DNA from: Bryobacterales bacterium
GTDB lineage: Bacteria > Acidobacteriota > Terriglobia > Bryobacterales > Bryobacteraceae
NCBI GenBank assembly: GCA_003136575.1
Contig: PLEX01000059.1
Coordinates: 2,964-46,162, forward strand
Direction of reading: 5' to 3'
Length of the DNA stretch: 43,199 nucleotides
Shown here piece by piece: positions 32,446-40,562 of this stretch. A program made the translations under genes and the position numbers. Numbering within the stretch: the stretch's first letter is position 1; the number at the start of each line of letters is the position of its first letter. Under the pieces are notes generated by a model. The model saw only the letters and a program-made list of their open reading frames with translations, ran no database searches and was not told the DNA's origin.

Positions 32446-32887
32446 ATTTTCCCCTGGGTCATACCAATTGGCGGATTCCGACGCACTATCCCCTCGGCGC
32501 GGCCGGACGCGAATCCCTTGGAGACGATACCACCGTTACAAGGCTATGTCAATGGCCGACGACCACTTTTTTGGCGTCGCCCGAAAAAATCAGCGAACTG
32601 GCATCCAAGCCATTGTAAACAATGATATTGTAGAGACTCGGAACGACACGGCGGAGTTGGAGCAGTCGCCGGAAACCTCCGCGTCGGTGCCTTTAGTCAT
32701 CAAACTGTGGCTATGCCAAATCATAATGAATTCTCCGGCGGTCCGGCCCGGCGAGGGGCGGCACTATTTGCTGAATGGGCAACTCCAAGGGCAGCAGCCG
32801 GAACGTATTGGAAGATGCCCGGCCGGACGTCCGCTTCTGAGTTCAGACAGCGTCCCGAGATGATATAGTCCCTTTGGGAGCAAAGCA
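32446..32887. other. Divergent intergenic region with palindrome
   Basis: 442 nt between the TonB receptor and the sugar isomerase-like gene. It holds CATTGT-AA-ACAATG (32611-32624), a 6+2+6 palindrome overlapping CAAT-GAT-ATTG (32620-32630), a candidate operator for a regulator serving both sides. No gene is seen. Confidence 0.5.
32611..32624. promoter_or_regulatory. Candidate operator palindrome CATTGTAAACAATG
   Basis: Perfect 6-bp arms around AA, in the shared upstream region of divergent transport and catabolic genes. The regulator is not in the window. Confidence 0.35.
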
Positions 32888-33829
32888 TTGAATCACCGAT
32901 CCGTCATTCTTCCGTCTGAGACTTCACTTTCCGGGGAGCGCACGCAGGCTAAGGCGCCGGCTCCGGCCGGGCAATCTCGTTTGACCAGACGCGCACTGCT
33001 GGCCGCAACCGCTGGCGCGGCACTCGCGCAGTTGTCGGCCTTCGCCAAAATCCGGGGCGTGGAACTGGGCGTCACCGGACGCGCGGAAGACTTTCCGAAG
33101 GCCGATCAATATGGCTTCGATTATTTCGAGCCGGGCGGATCGGCCATCGCCGGAATGACGGATACGGCCTTCGCCGCTTTTCGCGATCAGGTGAAAGCGT
33201 CGCGCATTTACTGCCAGAGCGTGATCACGCTGATTTCCAATCCCAAACTGAAGGTCGTCGGCCCGGACGTGGATCTGGATGCCGTGTCTTCGTATCTCGA
33301 TTCCGCGTTCGACCGGTTCAAGAGCCTCGGCGTCAGCGTGGCTGTTTGGGGAAGCGCCGGTTCGCGCCGCGTTCCCGAGGGTTATTCGCGCGACACCGCG
33401 TGGGATCAGATCAAGGCTTTTCTGGCGCGCGCCGGCGTTATCGCAAAGGCAAAGCAAATAGTGATCGGCATCGAGCCGCTCCGAAAACAGGAAAGCAATA
33501 TCATCAACACCGGAGCTGAGGCGCTGAAGCTTGTGCATGAGGTCAATCATCCCGCCGTGCAGATGATCATCGATTATTACCACTTGCGCGTCGAGAACGA
33601 GGACCCCGAAATCGTGCGCACCGCCAAGGACCATATCGTTCATCTGCATTTCGCGAACCCTACCGGACGACGCTGGCCGCATTCGCCGGATGAAGACCCG
33701 GTTTACGGCAGATTTTTTCAGATCCTGAAGGAGATCGACTATAAGGGCGGGCTTTCGATCGAAGGCAACGGCACGTTTGAGGCCGACGCCGCGGCGAGTC
33801 TGGCGTTCTTCAAGAACGAACTGGCGTGA
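32888..33829 (+). CDS. Tat-exported sugar phosphate isomerase/epimerase-like protein (AP_endonuc_2 fold)
   Basis: 313 residues with a TTG start at 32888, GGGAG 7 nt upstream. A twin-arginine-type segment LTRRALLAATAGAALAQLSAF follows a 30-residue polar lead. The xylose-isomerase-like TIM barrel shows VELGVTGRAEDFPKADQYGFDYFEPG, IGIEPLRKQESNIINTG with metal-site Glu, MIIDYYHLRVENEDPE with Asp-x-x-His, DHIVHLHFANPTGRRWP and GGLSIEGN. These are the usual Glu, Asp/His, His and Glu metal ligands of the family. The substrate is a sugar or sugar acid, not specified. Next gene follows after 13 nt and is of the same family type. Confidence 0.85.
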   Translation: MNHRSVILPSETSLSGERTQAKAPAPAGQSRLTRRALLAATAGAALAQLSAFAKIRGVELGVTGRAEDFPKADQYGFDYFEPGGSAIAGMTDTAFAAFRDQVKASRIYCQSVITLISNPKLKVVGPDVDLDAVSSYLDSAFDRFKSLGVSVAVWGSAGSRRVPEGYSRDTAWDQIKAFLARAGVIAKAKQIVIGIEPLRKQESNIINTGAEALKLVHEVNHPAVQMIIDYYHLRVENEDPEIVRTAKDHIVHLHFANPTGRRWPHSPDEDPVYGRFFQILKEIDYKGGLSIEGNGTFEADAAASLAFFKNELA

Positions 33830-33842
33830 CAGGAGACGGCCT

Positions 33843-34856
33843 ATGTTCACCAGACGCCAATTCGGAAGACTCACGCTCGGCGCACTGCCGGCATCGGCGG
33901 CTTTAGCGAAAATTTCCTCGAAAATACACGGCGTTCAGATCGGCGTGGCGACGTACAGCTACAACCCTCTGCCGCGGCAGGGCATGCTGGACCTGATTAT
34001 CAGCTCCATGGTGGATGCCGGCATTGGCGATTGCCTGCTGAACCCTCCCGCTACCGAACCTCCCGATCTTGCCGAGAAGGCGAGACCGGCGCGGGGTGGT
34101 GGCGCGGGCCGCGCCGGAAGCGGTGGACAGGGACGCGGTGGCGCAGGTGCGAGCGGGGCATTCGGGCGGGGCGGCGGAGGCCGTGCGCCTCTGAGTCCGG
34201 AACAGGCGGCGGCCGCGGAAGCGCTGCACCAGTGGCATTTGACCGTGCCGCTCAGCTACTACACCTCCATGCGGAAGAGTTTTTCCGACGCCGGTCTGGA
34301 AATCTATATCTACGAACCTGCGCTTGGACCCAACACCTCAGACGCGGATATCGATCGGGCCTTTGAAGTGACCAAGGCGCTCGGCGCGCGTGTCCTGGCG
34401 GATGCTTACACGAAATTGGTCGCCAAGCGGGTCGCGCCTTTCGCCGAAAAGCATGGAATTAAGGTTGCGCTACAGGGCCGGCCAAACATGAACTCCACCG
34501 ACCCGGAAGCGATGGCGAAGCCCGCCGATTTCGAAGAAGTCATGGGCTACTCGAAGAACTTTGGCTCAAGTATCGACGTTGGCGACGCGACCGGCGGCGG
34601 CTGGGACGCGCTGAAGTTCATTGAGGACACACATTCGCGCGTTATTTCGCTGAACCTGAAGGACAAGACAAAGGCGGGAGTCAGCATGCCTTGGGGGCAG
34701 GGCGATTCGCGCATCAAAGACATTCTCCGTCTGATTCGCGACAAGAAATACCCGATTCGCTGCTATATCGATTGCGACTATGCGACGGCCGAAGGTGGCA
34801 GCCGGGTCGCGGACGTGAAGCGGTGCTTCGAATTCGCAAAGGCCGCTCTCGCGTAG
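33843..34856 (+). CDS. Tat-exported TIM-barrel isomerase-like protein with Gly-rich insert
   Basis: 337 residues from ATG 33843 (AGGAG 7 nt upstream), preferred to an in-frame start at 33777 inside the previous gene. Twin-arginine segment FTRRQFGRLTLGALPASA. The barrel shows VQIGVATYSYNPLP, LEIYIYEPAL, GARVLADAY, HGIKVALQGRPNMNSTDPEAM, SSIDVGDATGGGWDALKFIEDTHSRVISLNLKDK and YPIRCYIDCDY. These correspond to barrel strands of AP_endonuc_2 proteins, with some metal ligands less obvious than in the upstream gene. Residues about 83-118 are an inserted Gly/Arg/Ala low-complexity segment. It forms an operon with the upstream isomerase-like gene. Confidence 0.8.
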   Translation: MFTRRQFGRLTLGALPASAALAKISSKIHGVQIGVATYSYNPLPRQGMLDLIISSMVDAGIGDCLLNPPATEPPDLAEKARPARGGGAGRAGSGGQGRGGAGASGAFGRGGGGRAPLSPEQAAAAEALHQWHLTVPLSYYTSMRKSFSDAGLEIYIYEPALGPNTSDADIDRAFEVTKALGARVLADAYTKLVAKRVAPFAEKHGIKVALQGRPNMNSTDPEAMAKPADFEEVMGYSKNFGSSIDVGDATGGGWDALKFIEDTHSRVISLNLKDKTKAGVSMPWGQGDSRIKDILRLIRDKKYPIRCYIDCDYATAEGGSRVADVKRCFEFAKAALA

Positions 34857-35280
34857 TATCTGATTTCGGAGTTCGCGCACTTATACCCGCACCGCAGCTA
34901 AGCGAGAGGAAACGTTGCCGCCGGACGGAGAGTCATCTGTCGCCGCGAGACCCGCCAACCATCGGATGACGGTGAGTGGAGTTCGCACGATGACACTCGC
35001 CCGAAGACGCCTTTGTCTGCATCTGTCGCCTTTCTTTGTCGCAAGCGGACCCGGAAACTCGAAATCGATTGAAGAAGACGCTGTGGGGTTTTCGCTAAAA
35101 TCGAATTGCCGTGAGCTTCGAATAAGAGTGGCGCGATGCGGCTGCCCAGGTGGTGCCGATCTTACGGAAATGAACTTTGGGAGTTTGGTGAGCAGGGTCT
35201 GATGCGCCGCCGTCCGGCGAGTATCAACGATGCGGTAATCCGGCAAGAAGAACGACGCATCGCGTGAAGGGAAAATCGAA
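34857..35280. other. Intergenic region, no gene recognised
   Basis: 424 nt between the isomerase-like pair and the MOSC gene. A short AT-rich patch TTTTCGCTAAAATCGAATTG (35089-35108) could hold a -10 box, but no -35 fits. No other signal is visible. Confidence 0.4.
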
Positions 35281-35946
35281 ATGCACGTGGCGGAGTTATG
35301 GCGATACCCGGTGAAATCCATGGCCGGAGAGCAATTGCAAATGGCCCGGGTGACGCCAACGGGGATCGAGGGCGACCGTATCGTCCAGGTTCAGAATGCC
35401 CGCGGACGCACAGCGACATCGAGGACCTATCCCGGGCTGCTGGGGTTCAAAGCCACGCTGGACGAGCGCGGCGAACCTCTGGTTGACGGCCTCCTGTGGA
35501 GCGATCCGGCGGTGCTCGCGGCAGTGAGGGAGGTCGTCGGACCCGGCGCGCGCCTGGTTCGCGACGAGTCTCCGTCACGATTCGACATCCTGCCCTTGCT
35601 GGTCGCGACGGATGGAGCACTGGCCGAGTTTGGACGCGACCGCAGGCGGCTTCGGCCAAACATCGTCGTTGGGGGCGTCACCGGTTTGGATGAGCGGGAG
35701 TGGGAGGGCGGGCGGTTGTTTGCGGGAAGTGCGGTGATCGACATACACGACCTCCGCGGCCGCTGTATCATGACTAGCTTCGACCCGGATACGCTTGCCC
35801 ACGACCCGGAGGTACTTCGGGATATCGTCCGGCGCTTTGGCGGTAAACTCGCGCTGAACTGCGACGTAGCCACACCGGGAGAGATACGGGTGAATCAGGA
35901 AGTCGCGGTCGTGCGGCCGGGGACGGTATTGAATGGCAGATCCTGA
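35281..35946 (+). CDS. MOSC-domain protein (molybdenum-cofactor sulfurase C-terminal-like)
   Basis: 221 residues. The N-terminal MOSC_N beta barrel is ELWRYPVKSMAGEQL and GIEGDRIVQV. The MOSC core carries FDILPLLVATDGAL, RRLRPNIVVGG and the conserved Cys in LRGRCIMTSFDPDTLAHDPEVLR, the residue that binds sulfur or molybdenum in mARC/YcbX-type proteins. Shorter than mARC (about 330) and lacks a ferredoxin domain. ATG follows a weak SD (AGGGAAAAT). The end overlaps the next gene by 14 nt, so the two are coexpressed. Confidence 0.9.
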   Translation: MHVAELWRYPVKSMAGEQLQMARVTPTGIEGDRIVQVQNARGRTATSRTYPGLLGFKATLDERGEPLVDGLLWSDPAVLAAVREVVGPGARLVRDESPSRFDILPLLVATDGALAEFGRDRRRLRPNIVVGGVTGLDEREWEGGRLFAGSAVIDIHDLRGRCIMTSFDPDTLAHDPEVLRDIVRRFGGKLALNCDVATPGEIRVNQEVAVVRPGTVLNGRS

Positions 35947-36478
35947 CGCTACAGCGCGGCGCCGGCAGCGGCTGCGAAGGAGCTTCCAGCCGGCGCGCGT
36001 TCGGTTGCTCTTTATTGGTGAAGCTCCTCCCGCTTCGGGAAGATTCTTCTACCAGCGCGACTCAGGGCTGTACCGGGCGATGCGGGACGCGTTCTTGAGC
36101 GTTGATCCTTCGATCGACGATGAAACTTTTCTGCCGGCGTTCCAGGCCTCAGGTTGCCACCTGATCGATCTTTGCCGGCAGCCGGTTGATCGTCTGGATT
36201 CACATTCGCGACGTGCCATCTGCCGGTCCAGTGAGAACTCGCTTGCGCGCGCGATCGCCCGGCTTCAGCCGGACATGATCGCGACCCTGCTGCGATCTGT
36301 CGAAGGTAACGTCGCGCGATCTGCCTCACGCGCGGGGTGGCGAGGGCGATTCATTTATCTGCCGTACCCGGGAAGGTGGTCGCGGCACAAGAGCGCCTTC
36401 CTGCGCGCACTCATTCCCGAAATCCAGGCCCTGATGCATGGTTCCGGCGGCGGCCTTCTGGATTCAGTTTCGGTCTGA
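35933..36478 (+). CDS. Uracil-DNA-glycosylase-superfamily-like protein
   Basis: 181 residues, ATG inside the MOSC gene end. RVRLLFIGEAPPASGRFFYQRDSGLYRAM resembles the GEAPG motif region of UDG-superfamily (family 4-like) proteins. FLPAFQASGCHLIDLCRQPVDRL and FIYLPYPGRWSRHKSAFLRAL fit later strands, the latter near the HPSP-like position but without the His. There are no Fe-S cysteines like those of family 4/5 enzymes. Catalytic ability is therefore doubtful; nucleotide or nucleic-acid binding is plausible. It converges with and overlaps the following minus-strand gene by 15 nt. Confidence 0.55.
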   Translation: MADPDATARRRQRLRRSFQPARVRLLFIGEAPPASGRFFYQRDSGLYRAMRDAFLSVDPSIDDETFLPAFQASGCHLIDLCRQPVDRLDSHSRRAICRSSENSLARAIARLQPDMIATLLRSVEGNVARSASRAGWRGRFIYLPYPGRWSRHKSAFLRALIPEIQALMHGSGGGLLDSVSV

Positions 36479-37468
36479 GACAATTCTCAAGGCCTCGCCG
36501 AAACGTGCCTGCCTCATGCTTTGCAAGAGTCGTGCCCAATGAACTCTGCCGTAGACCCACTTCGCGTGGTTATCGGACAGACCGGCCTCACGCGCCCAGA
36601 AGCGCCGCTGGAAGTCATCGTATGAAGGTACGGGTTCGCCCCAATCGATCGGCTTACCAGGCGATTCGAGCGGCAAGAACGCCATGGCGTAGAACATATG
36701 TGCCAGCTGTCTCATCAGATAGAATCGGGCTCGCTGGTACTCGTCCGGAAGTTCGCCGAGATATTCTCGAAGAAAAGCCTCTTCCGTAGATTCATTGGTG
36801 ACGATCATGTTCGCAACCACCGCCAGATCGGCATAACGATCGTTCTGGAAAGCCGCCTCCCAGTCCACCAGCCACAGACGGGTGCCGTCGAACAGCATGT
36901 TGTCCGGCTTGAACAGGTCGTTATGGCCCGGCGCCGAATCGTGACGCGGGTACACATCGGCCAGTTGCTGGTAGCAGGCGAAAAGCTCCTCAGTCTCGCT
37001 TTCGTGCAGAATCCCCGATGTCCGGAACTTTTGGAGGAAACCCTCGAGGGCAGGCCCTTTGTTCAGCAGGAACGTGCAAGTCGTATTGAATGGTGCCGCG
37101 GGGAACGGCGGCAAGGCGTGCAGGGCTCGCAGCGCGGCGGGAATCCGAACCAGCGCTTCGGCCGCCGGAAAAGGTATCGCCTCCACGAAATCTGTGATGG
37201 AGATCCGGTCTTCGGCGCTGGCGTACCTGACGCGCGGTGCGAGGCCTGCATCGGCCGCCGCCTGCATGCAGGCGAAATGACGGGCCATATCGCCGGGACG
37301 CGTGTTGATTCGCAGCAGATACGCGGATCCTCGCAGTACGATGCGAAAAGCCCGGTTCGAGCCGGGCCGCTCCGTCAGGTCGCGGATGTCTTCGAATTCA
37401 GTAACACCGAAGGCCCTGTTCAGTCCGAGAAGCACGGCCTCGCTCTTGTCATGTGGAATCGTAAGCAT
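36464..37468 (-). CDS. APH / choline-kinase family phosphotransferase
   Basis: 334 residues with a eukaryotic-like kinase fold. The N-lobe includes GSNRAFRIVLRGSAYLLRINTRPGD with a probable ATP Lys or Arg replaced in the LLRI strand. The catalytic loop PGHNDLFKPDNMLFDG has the HND-x5-N form of aminoglycoside phosphotransferases and choline or ethanolamine kinases, and the metal Asp is in LWLVDWEAAFQNDRYADLA. HND and VDWE make choline/ethanolamine or thiamine-type small-molecule kinase more likely than an antibiotic resistance enzyme. It stands alone on the minus strand, with a 221-nt upstream region shared with the next gene. Confidence 0.85.
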   Translation of the reverse strand: MLTIPHDKSEAVLLGLNRAFGVTEFEDIRDLTERPGSNRAFRIVLRGSAYLLRINTRPGDMARHFACMQAAADAGLAPRVRYASAEDRISITDFVEAIPFPAAEALVRIPAALRALHALPPFPAAPFNTTCTFLLNKGPALEGFLQKFRTSGILHESETEELFACYQQLADVYPRHDSAPGHNDLFKPDNMLFDGTRLWLVDWEAAFQNDRYADLAVVANMIVTNESTEEAFLREYLGELPDEYQRARFYLMRQLAHMFYAMAFLPLESPGKPIDWGEPVPSYDDFQRRFWAREAGLSDNHAKWVYGRVHWARLLQSMRQARFGEALRIVSDRN

Positions 37469-37689
37469 AAAGCGATTATGATCGATTTTCTACCTGCGGG
37501 CGAGTTTTAATTCCGCTGCGAGGCAACATGTATCTTGTTTATTTTCTTCTAGTTAGACTTCTTTATCATCGCCCTGCTATCCTGAAATTGGGGGACATTG
37601 AGTCTGCCTGGCTCCGGCGGTCTCGGTAAGACGGCGTCATTCGCAACACAACCGCCGGCAATTCGCGCAATAATAACGATGGTGAATTT

Positions 37690-38961
37690 ATGAAAACCTC
37701 GGCACATCTCGTCAGCATCACTTCGTCGCGATATCTGGCGGTCGCAACGTTATTCCTGACGGCGTCCCTCGCCTGGCCGCAAGCGCCCGCTACCGGAGCC
37801 GGCGGCCGTGGCGGAAGCGGACGCGGCGGTGGACGCGGACTTGCGGCGGATCCCGATCATCCAATCATGCCCATCGGTACGCATATCCCGGATTTCACGC
37901 TTCCGGGCGCGGATGGCAAGACGCACAGCCTGAGCGAATGGGAAAACGCCAAAATCCTCGCCGTCGTCTTCGAATGCAATCACTGCCCCGTTTCTCAGAT
38001 CTATGAGGGCCGGATCAAGAAGCTTTACGACGATTACCGCGGCAAAGGCGTGGCTCTCGTGGCGATCAACCCAAACAATCCGGGATCGGTTCGCCTCAAC
38101 GAGGAAGGCTACACCGATCTTGAGGATTCTCTGCCGGAAATGAAACTCCGGCTCGCCGACCGCCACATCACCTGGCCTTATCTCTACGACGGCGAAACGC
38201 AGATCACCGCGACGAAGTTCGGCGTGGTCGCAACACCGCACATCTATCTCTTCGATCAGGAGCGGAAACTTCAGTATCAGGGGCGTATCGACGACAATCA
38301 AAACGAAACGCTGGTCAAGTCGCAGGACGCCCGCGCGGCTCTGGACGCGTTACTCGCCGGCAAGCCGGTGCCCGTCGCCAACACGCGCGCCTTCGGCTGC
38401 TCAACCAAATGGCTTTCAAAGGCTGTAGGTTCGCAATCGCGCGGCGCTGAGATGGAGAAGATCAAGGCCGAACCAGTGAAGCTCGATGCGGCCGGCGCGG
38501 ACGAACTGAAGAAGCTGCGCGCCAATTCCTCCGGCAAGGTTCAGGTTGTGACCTTCTGGTCGACCAGGTGCGCAAGCTGCGCCGATAGCTTCCACGATCT
38601 CGAGACGACCTATCGCATGTACCGGTTGCGCGCCTTCACGCTGGTCACGGTCGCGACCGACCCGGTGGCCGATAAACCGGCGATCATGGATTTCCTGCAG
38701 AAACAATATGCGTCCGGCACGAACCTTCAGTCGAGCGTCGACCACAATGCGCTGCAGGCGGCATTCGGCGAGAAGTGGAAGTCGAACTCGCTGTTCACCG
38801 AGGTCATCGCGCAGGATGGCACGGTCATTTACAAGAAGGAAGGGAAGCTCGCGTTGCCGGACCTGTTGGCTCTGCGGCGTATCTCCCAGGCGCACATGCC
38901 CGACACGGGTTATCCCGGCAGCCAGGCGTATTGGCAGGAAGATTTCAAGAAGTCGCGCTGA
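37690..38961 (+). CDS. Exported protein with two thioredoxin-fold domains
   Basis: 423 residues. Signal peptide (about 1-31, ending LAWPQ), a Gly/Arg-rich segment (about 36-52), then two redoxin-like domains. The first (about 57-220) has IPDFTLPGADGKTHSLSEWENAKILAVVFECNHCPVSQIYEGRIKKLY with a C-x-x-C (CNHC) redox pair and a later VVATPHIYLFD cis-Pro loop. The second (about 255-400) has VQVVTFWSTRCASCADSFHDLETTY, again C-x-x-C, and an LFTEVIAQDGTVIYKKEG end. Tandem domains could act as a periplasmic thiol reductase or peroxiredoxin-like protein. The upstream region is 221 nt, with no clear promoter. Confidence 0.82.
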   Translation: MKTSAHLVSITSSRYLAVATLFLTASLAWPQAPATGAGGRGGSGRGGGRGLAADPDHPIMPIGTHIPDFTLPGADGKTHSLSEWENAKILAVVFECNHCPVSQIYEGRIKKLYDDYRGKGVALVAINPNNPGSVRLNEEGYTDLEDSLPEMKLRLADRHITWPYLYDGETQITATKFGVVATPHIYLFDQERKLQYQGRIDDNQNETLVKSQDARAALDALLAGKPVPVANTRAFGCSTKWLSKAVGSQSRGAEMEKIKAEPVKLDAAGADELKKLRANSSGKVQVVTFWSTRCASCADSFHDLETTYRMYRLRAFTLVTVATDPVADKPAIMDFLQKQYASGTNLQSSVDHNALQAAFGEKWKSNSLFTEVIAQDGTVIYKKEGKLALPDLLALRRISQAHMPDTGYPGSQAYWQEDFKKSR

Positions 38962-38978
38962 CGTTTGCGAGCCGGAGT

Positions 38979-40529
38979 TTACGCGCGCGGAAGGACGGCC
39001 TCGATCAGCCTCGGCCCCGGTTCGCGCATGGCGGCGCTGAATTCGCGGATGAACTCGTCGGCGGTGGTAGCGCGCACAGCCTGAACGCCGAGGCCTTCGG
39101 ACAGTTTGACCCAATCCGGCTCGGGGCGCGTAAGATCGAGCATTTCGTCGGCGCGCGGGCCGACTGCTCTCGCGCCGGTTCGCTTCATCTCAACATCTAG
39201 AATGCGATATCGCCGGTTCGCGAGAATCACGATAGTAACGTCGAGCTTTTCGCGCGCCATGGTCCAAAGCGATTGGAGCGTATACATGGCGCTGCCATCG
39301 GCTTCGAGCGCGACCACCTTACGGCCGGGACACGCCAGCGCCGCGCCCAGCGCAACGGGAAGACCCTGGCCGATCGATCCGCCGGTAACGGGGAGATGAT
39401 CGTGCGCCGGAGCGCCCGCCAGATGGGGCCAGATCTGCTCGTTGCAGGAAACGGTTTCGTCCGAAAAGATCGCGCCCTCCGGCACTAACGCGCCCACGGC
39501 GCGGCCGATGGCCGAAGCGGTGAGCGGCTCGCCAATCGGCAGCACCGGTCGAACAACAGCGCCAGATGGGACGGGACCTGCGCCAAGTTCGTCGGCCAGC
39601 CATTCAAGTGCGCCGATGCCATCCTGATCCAGCGATGCGAGGATATCGAAAACGCATTCCGGCGGCGCAAGCGTCGATCTCAACCCCGGATACCCGAAGA
39701 ACGATACCGGCCGTTTAGCTTCCACAAGGATCATCCGCTCAATTCCCGCGAGCAAAGATTGCGCCGCTTCGGGAAAATACGGGATGCGTTCGGCGGCGGG
39801 GATGTCGCCGCCGCGCGCCATTCGCGCCCCGTTGCGATTGGCAAAAACTCTCGCTGCTGTAGCGGCCCGAAGCCGATCCGCCGCGCGAAGGCCACGCGCC
39901 TGAAGAGCAGTTCCGCTGAGAAGCAAACCAACGGGCCGCCCGGAACGAAGCACAGCGGCGATATCGCGGACTGTTTCGCTTGTCGGCAACGATCGTGGCG
40001 CCCGTTGAACAACTGCGCCAGGCTCTCCCGCCTCGCTCCACGAGTAGTCCGCCGGCACAATCAGGCTCGCGACTTGTCCCGGCGGGCCAATAGCGGCTGT
40101 GATCGCTGCCGACGCCGTCTCGCCCATCGCCGAGGCACATTCCAGCGTTCGGACCCAGCCCGATACCGGCCGCGCGAATGCCTCAATGTCGGCAGTTAGC
40201 GGCGCATCCTGTCCGAGGTGCTGCGTGGAATGTTCGCCAACGATATTGACGATGGGGGACAACGCCTTGCGGGCGTTATGAAAATTGGCGAGGCCGTTGG
40301 CAAGACCCGGGCCAAGGTGCAATAAAGTGGCTGCCGGCCTTCCGGTCATGCGGGCATATCCATCGGCCGCGCCGGAACAAACGCCTTCAAACAAGCCAAG
40401 CACGCCGCGCATGCCGGGTACCCGGTCGAGCGCCGAGACAAACTGCATCTCGGACGTTCCCGGATTCATAATGCATAAATCCACGCCATTGGCGAGCAGG
40501 GTTCGGAGAAGACACTCGGCGCCGTTCAT
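38979..40529 (-). CDS. ThDP-dependent enzyme, acetolactate synthase / IlvX-like
   Basis: 516 residues, three ThDP-enzyme domains. The N-terminal Pyr domain has the catalytic Glu in LGLFEGVCSGAADGYARMTG. The central domain has VRDIAAVLRSGRPVGLLLSG. The C-terminal PP domain has GGSIGQGLPVALGAALACPGRKVVALEADGSAMYTLQSLWTMAREKLDVTIVILANRRYRIL, where the ThDP motif reads ADGS rather than GDGS. This matches a family often called acetolactate synthase large subunit (ilvX) but with benzoylformate-decarboxylase-like features. The true reaction is unknown; a 2-keto-acid decarboxylation or carboligation is expected. Its start is 33 nt downstream of the ATP-grasp/SET gene, so likely cotranscribed with it. 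Confidence 0.85.
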   Translation of the reverse strand: MNGAECLLRTLLANGVDLCIMNPGTSEMQFVSALDRVPGMRGVLGLFEGVCSGAADGYARMTGRPAATLLHLGPGLANGLANFHNARKALSPIVNIVGEHSTQHLGQDAPLTADIEAFARPVSGWVRTLECASAMGETASAAITAAIGPPGQVASLIVPADYSWSEAGEPGAVVQRAPRSLPTSETVRDIAAVLRSGRPVGLLLSGTALQARGLRAADRLRAATAARVFANRNGARMARGGDIPAAERIPYFPEAAQSLLAGIERMILVEAKRPVSFFGYPGLRSTLAPPECVFDILASLDQDGIGALEWLADELGAGPVPSGAVVRPVLPIGEPLTASAIGRAVGALVPEGAIFSDETVSCNEQIWPHLAGAPAHDHLPVTGGSIGQGLPVALGAALACPGRKVVALEADGSAMYTLQSLWTMAREKLDVTIVILANRRYRILDVEMKRTGARAVGPRADEMLDLTRPEPDWVKLSEGLGVQAVRATTADEFIREFSAAMREPGPRLIEAVLPRA

Positions 40530-40562
40530 TCGGTTTCATTTCATGAGAACACGGCGAAGCAA

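Noticed and set aside
36464-37468. Antibiotic resistance (aminoglycoside phosphotransferase) call
   Set aside because: HNDLFKPDN and VDWE fit choline/ethanolamine-type kinases as well or better, and no resistance context is present.
38979-40529. ADGS instead of GDGS in the ThDP motif as a sign of inactivity
   Set aside because: As I recall, the ilvX-like branch commonly has ADGS, and the catalytic Glu is present.
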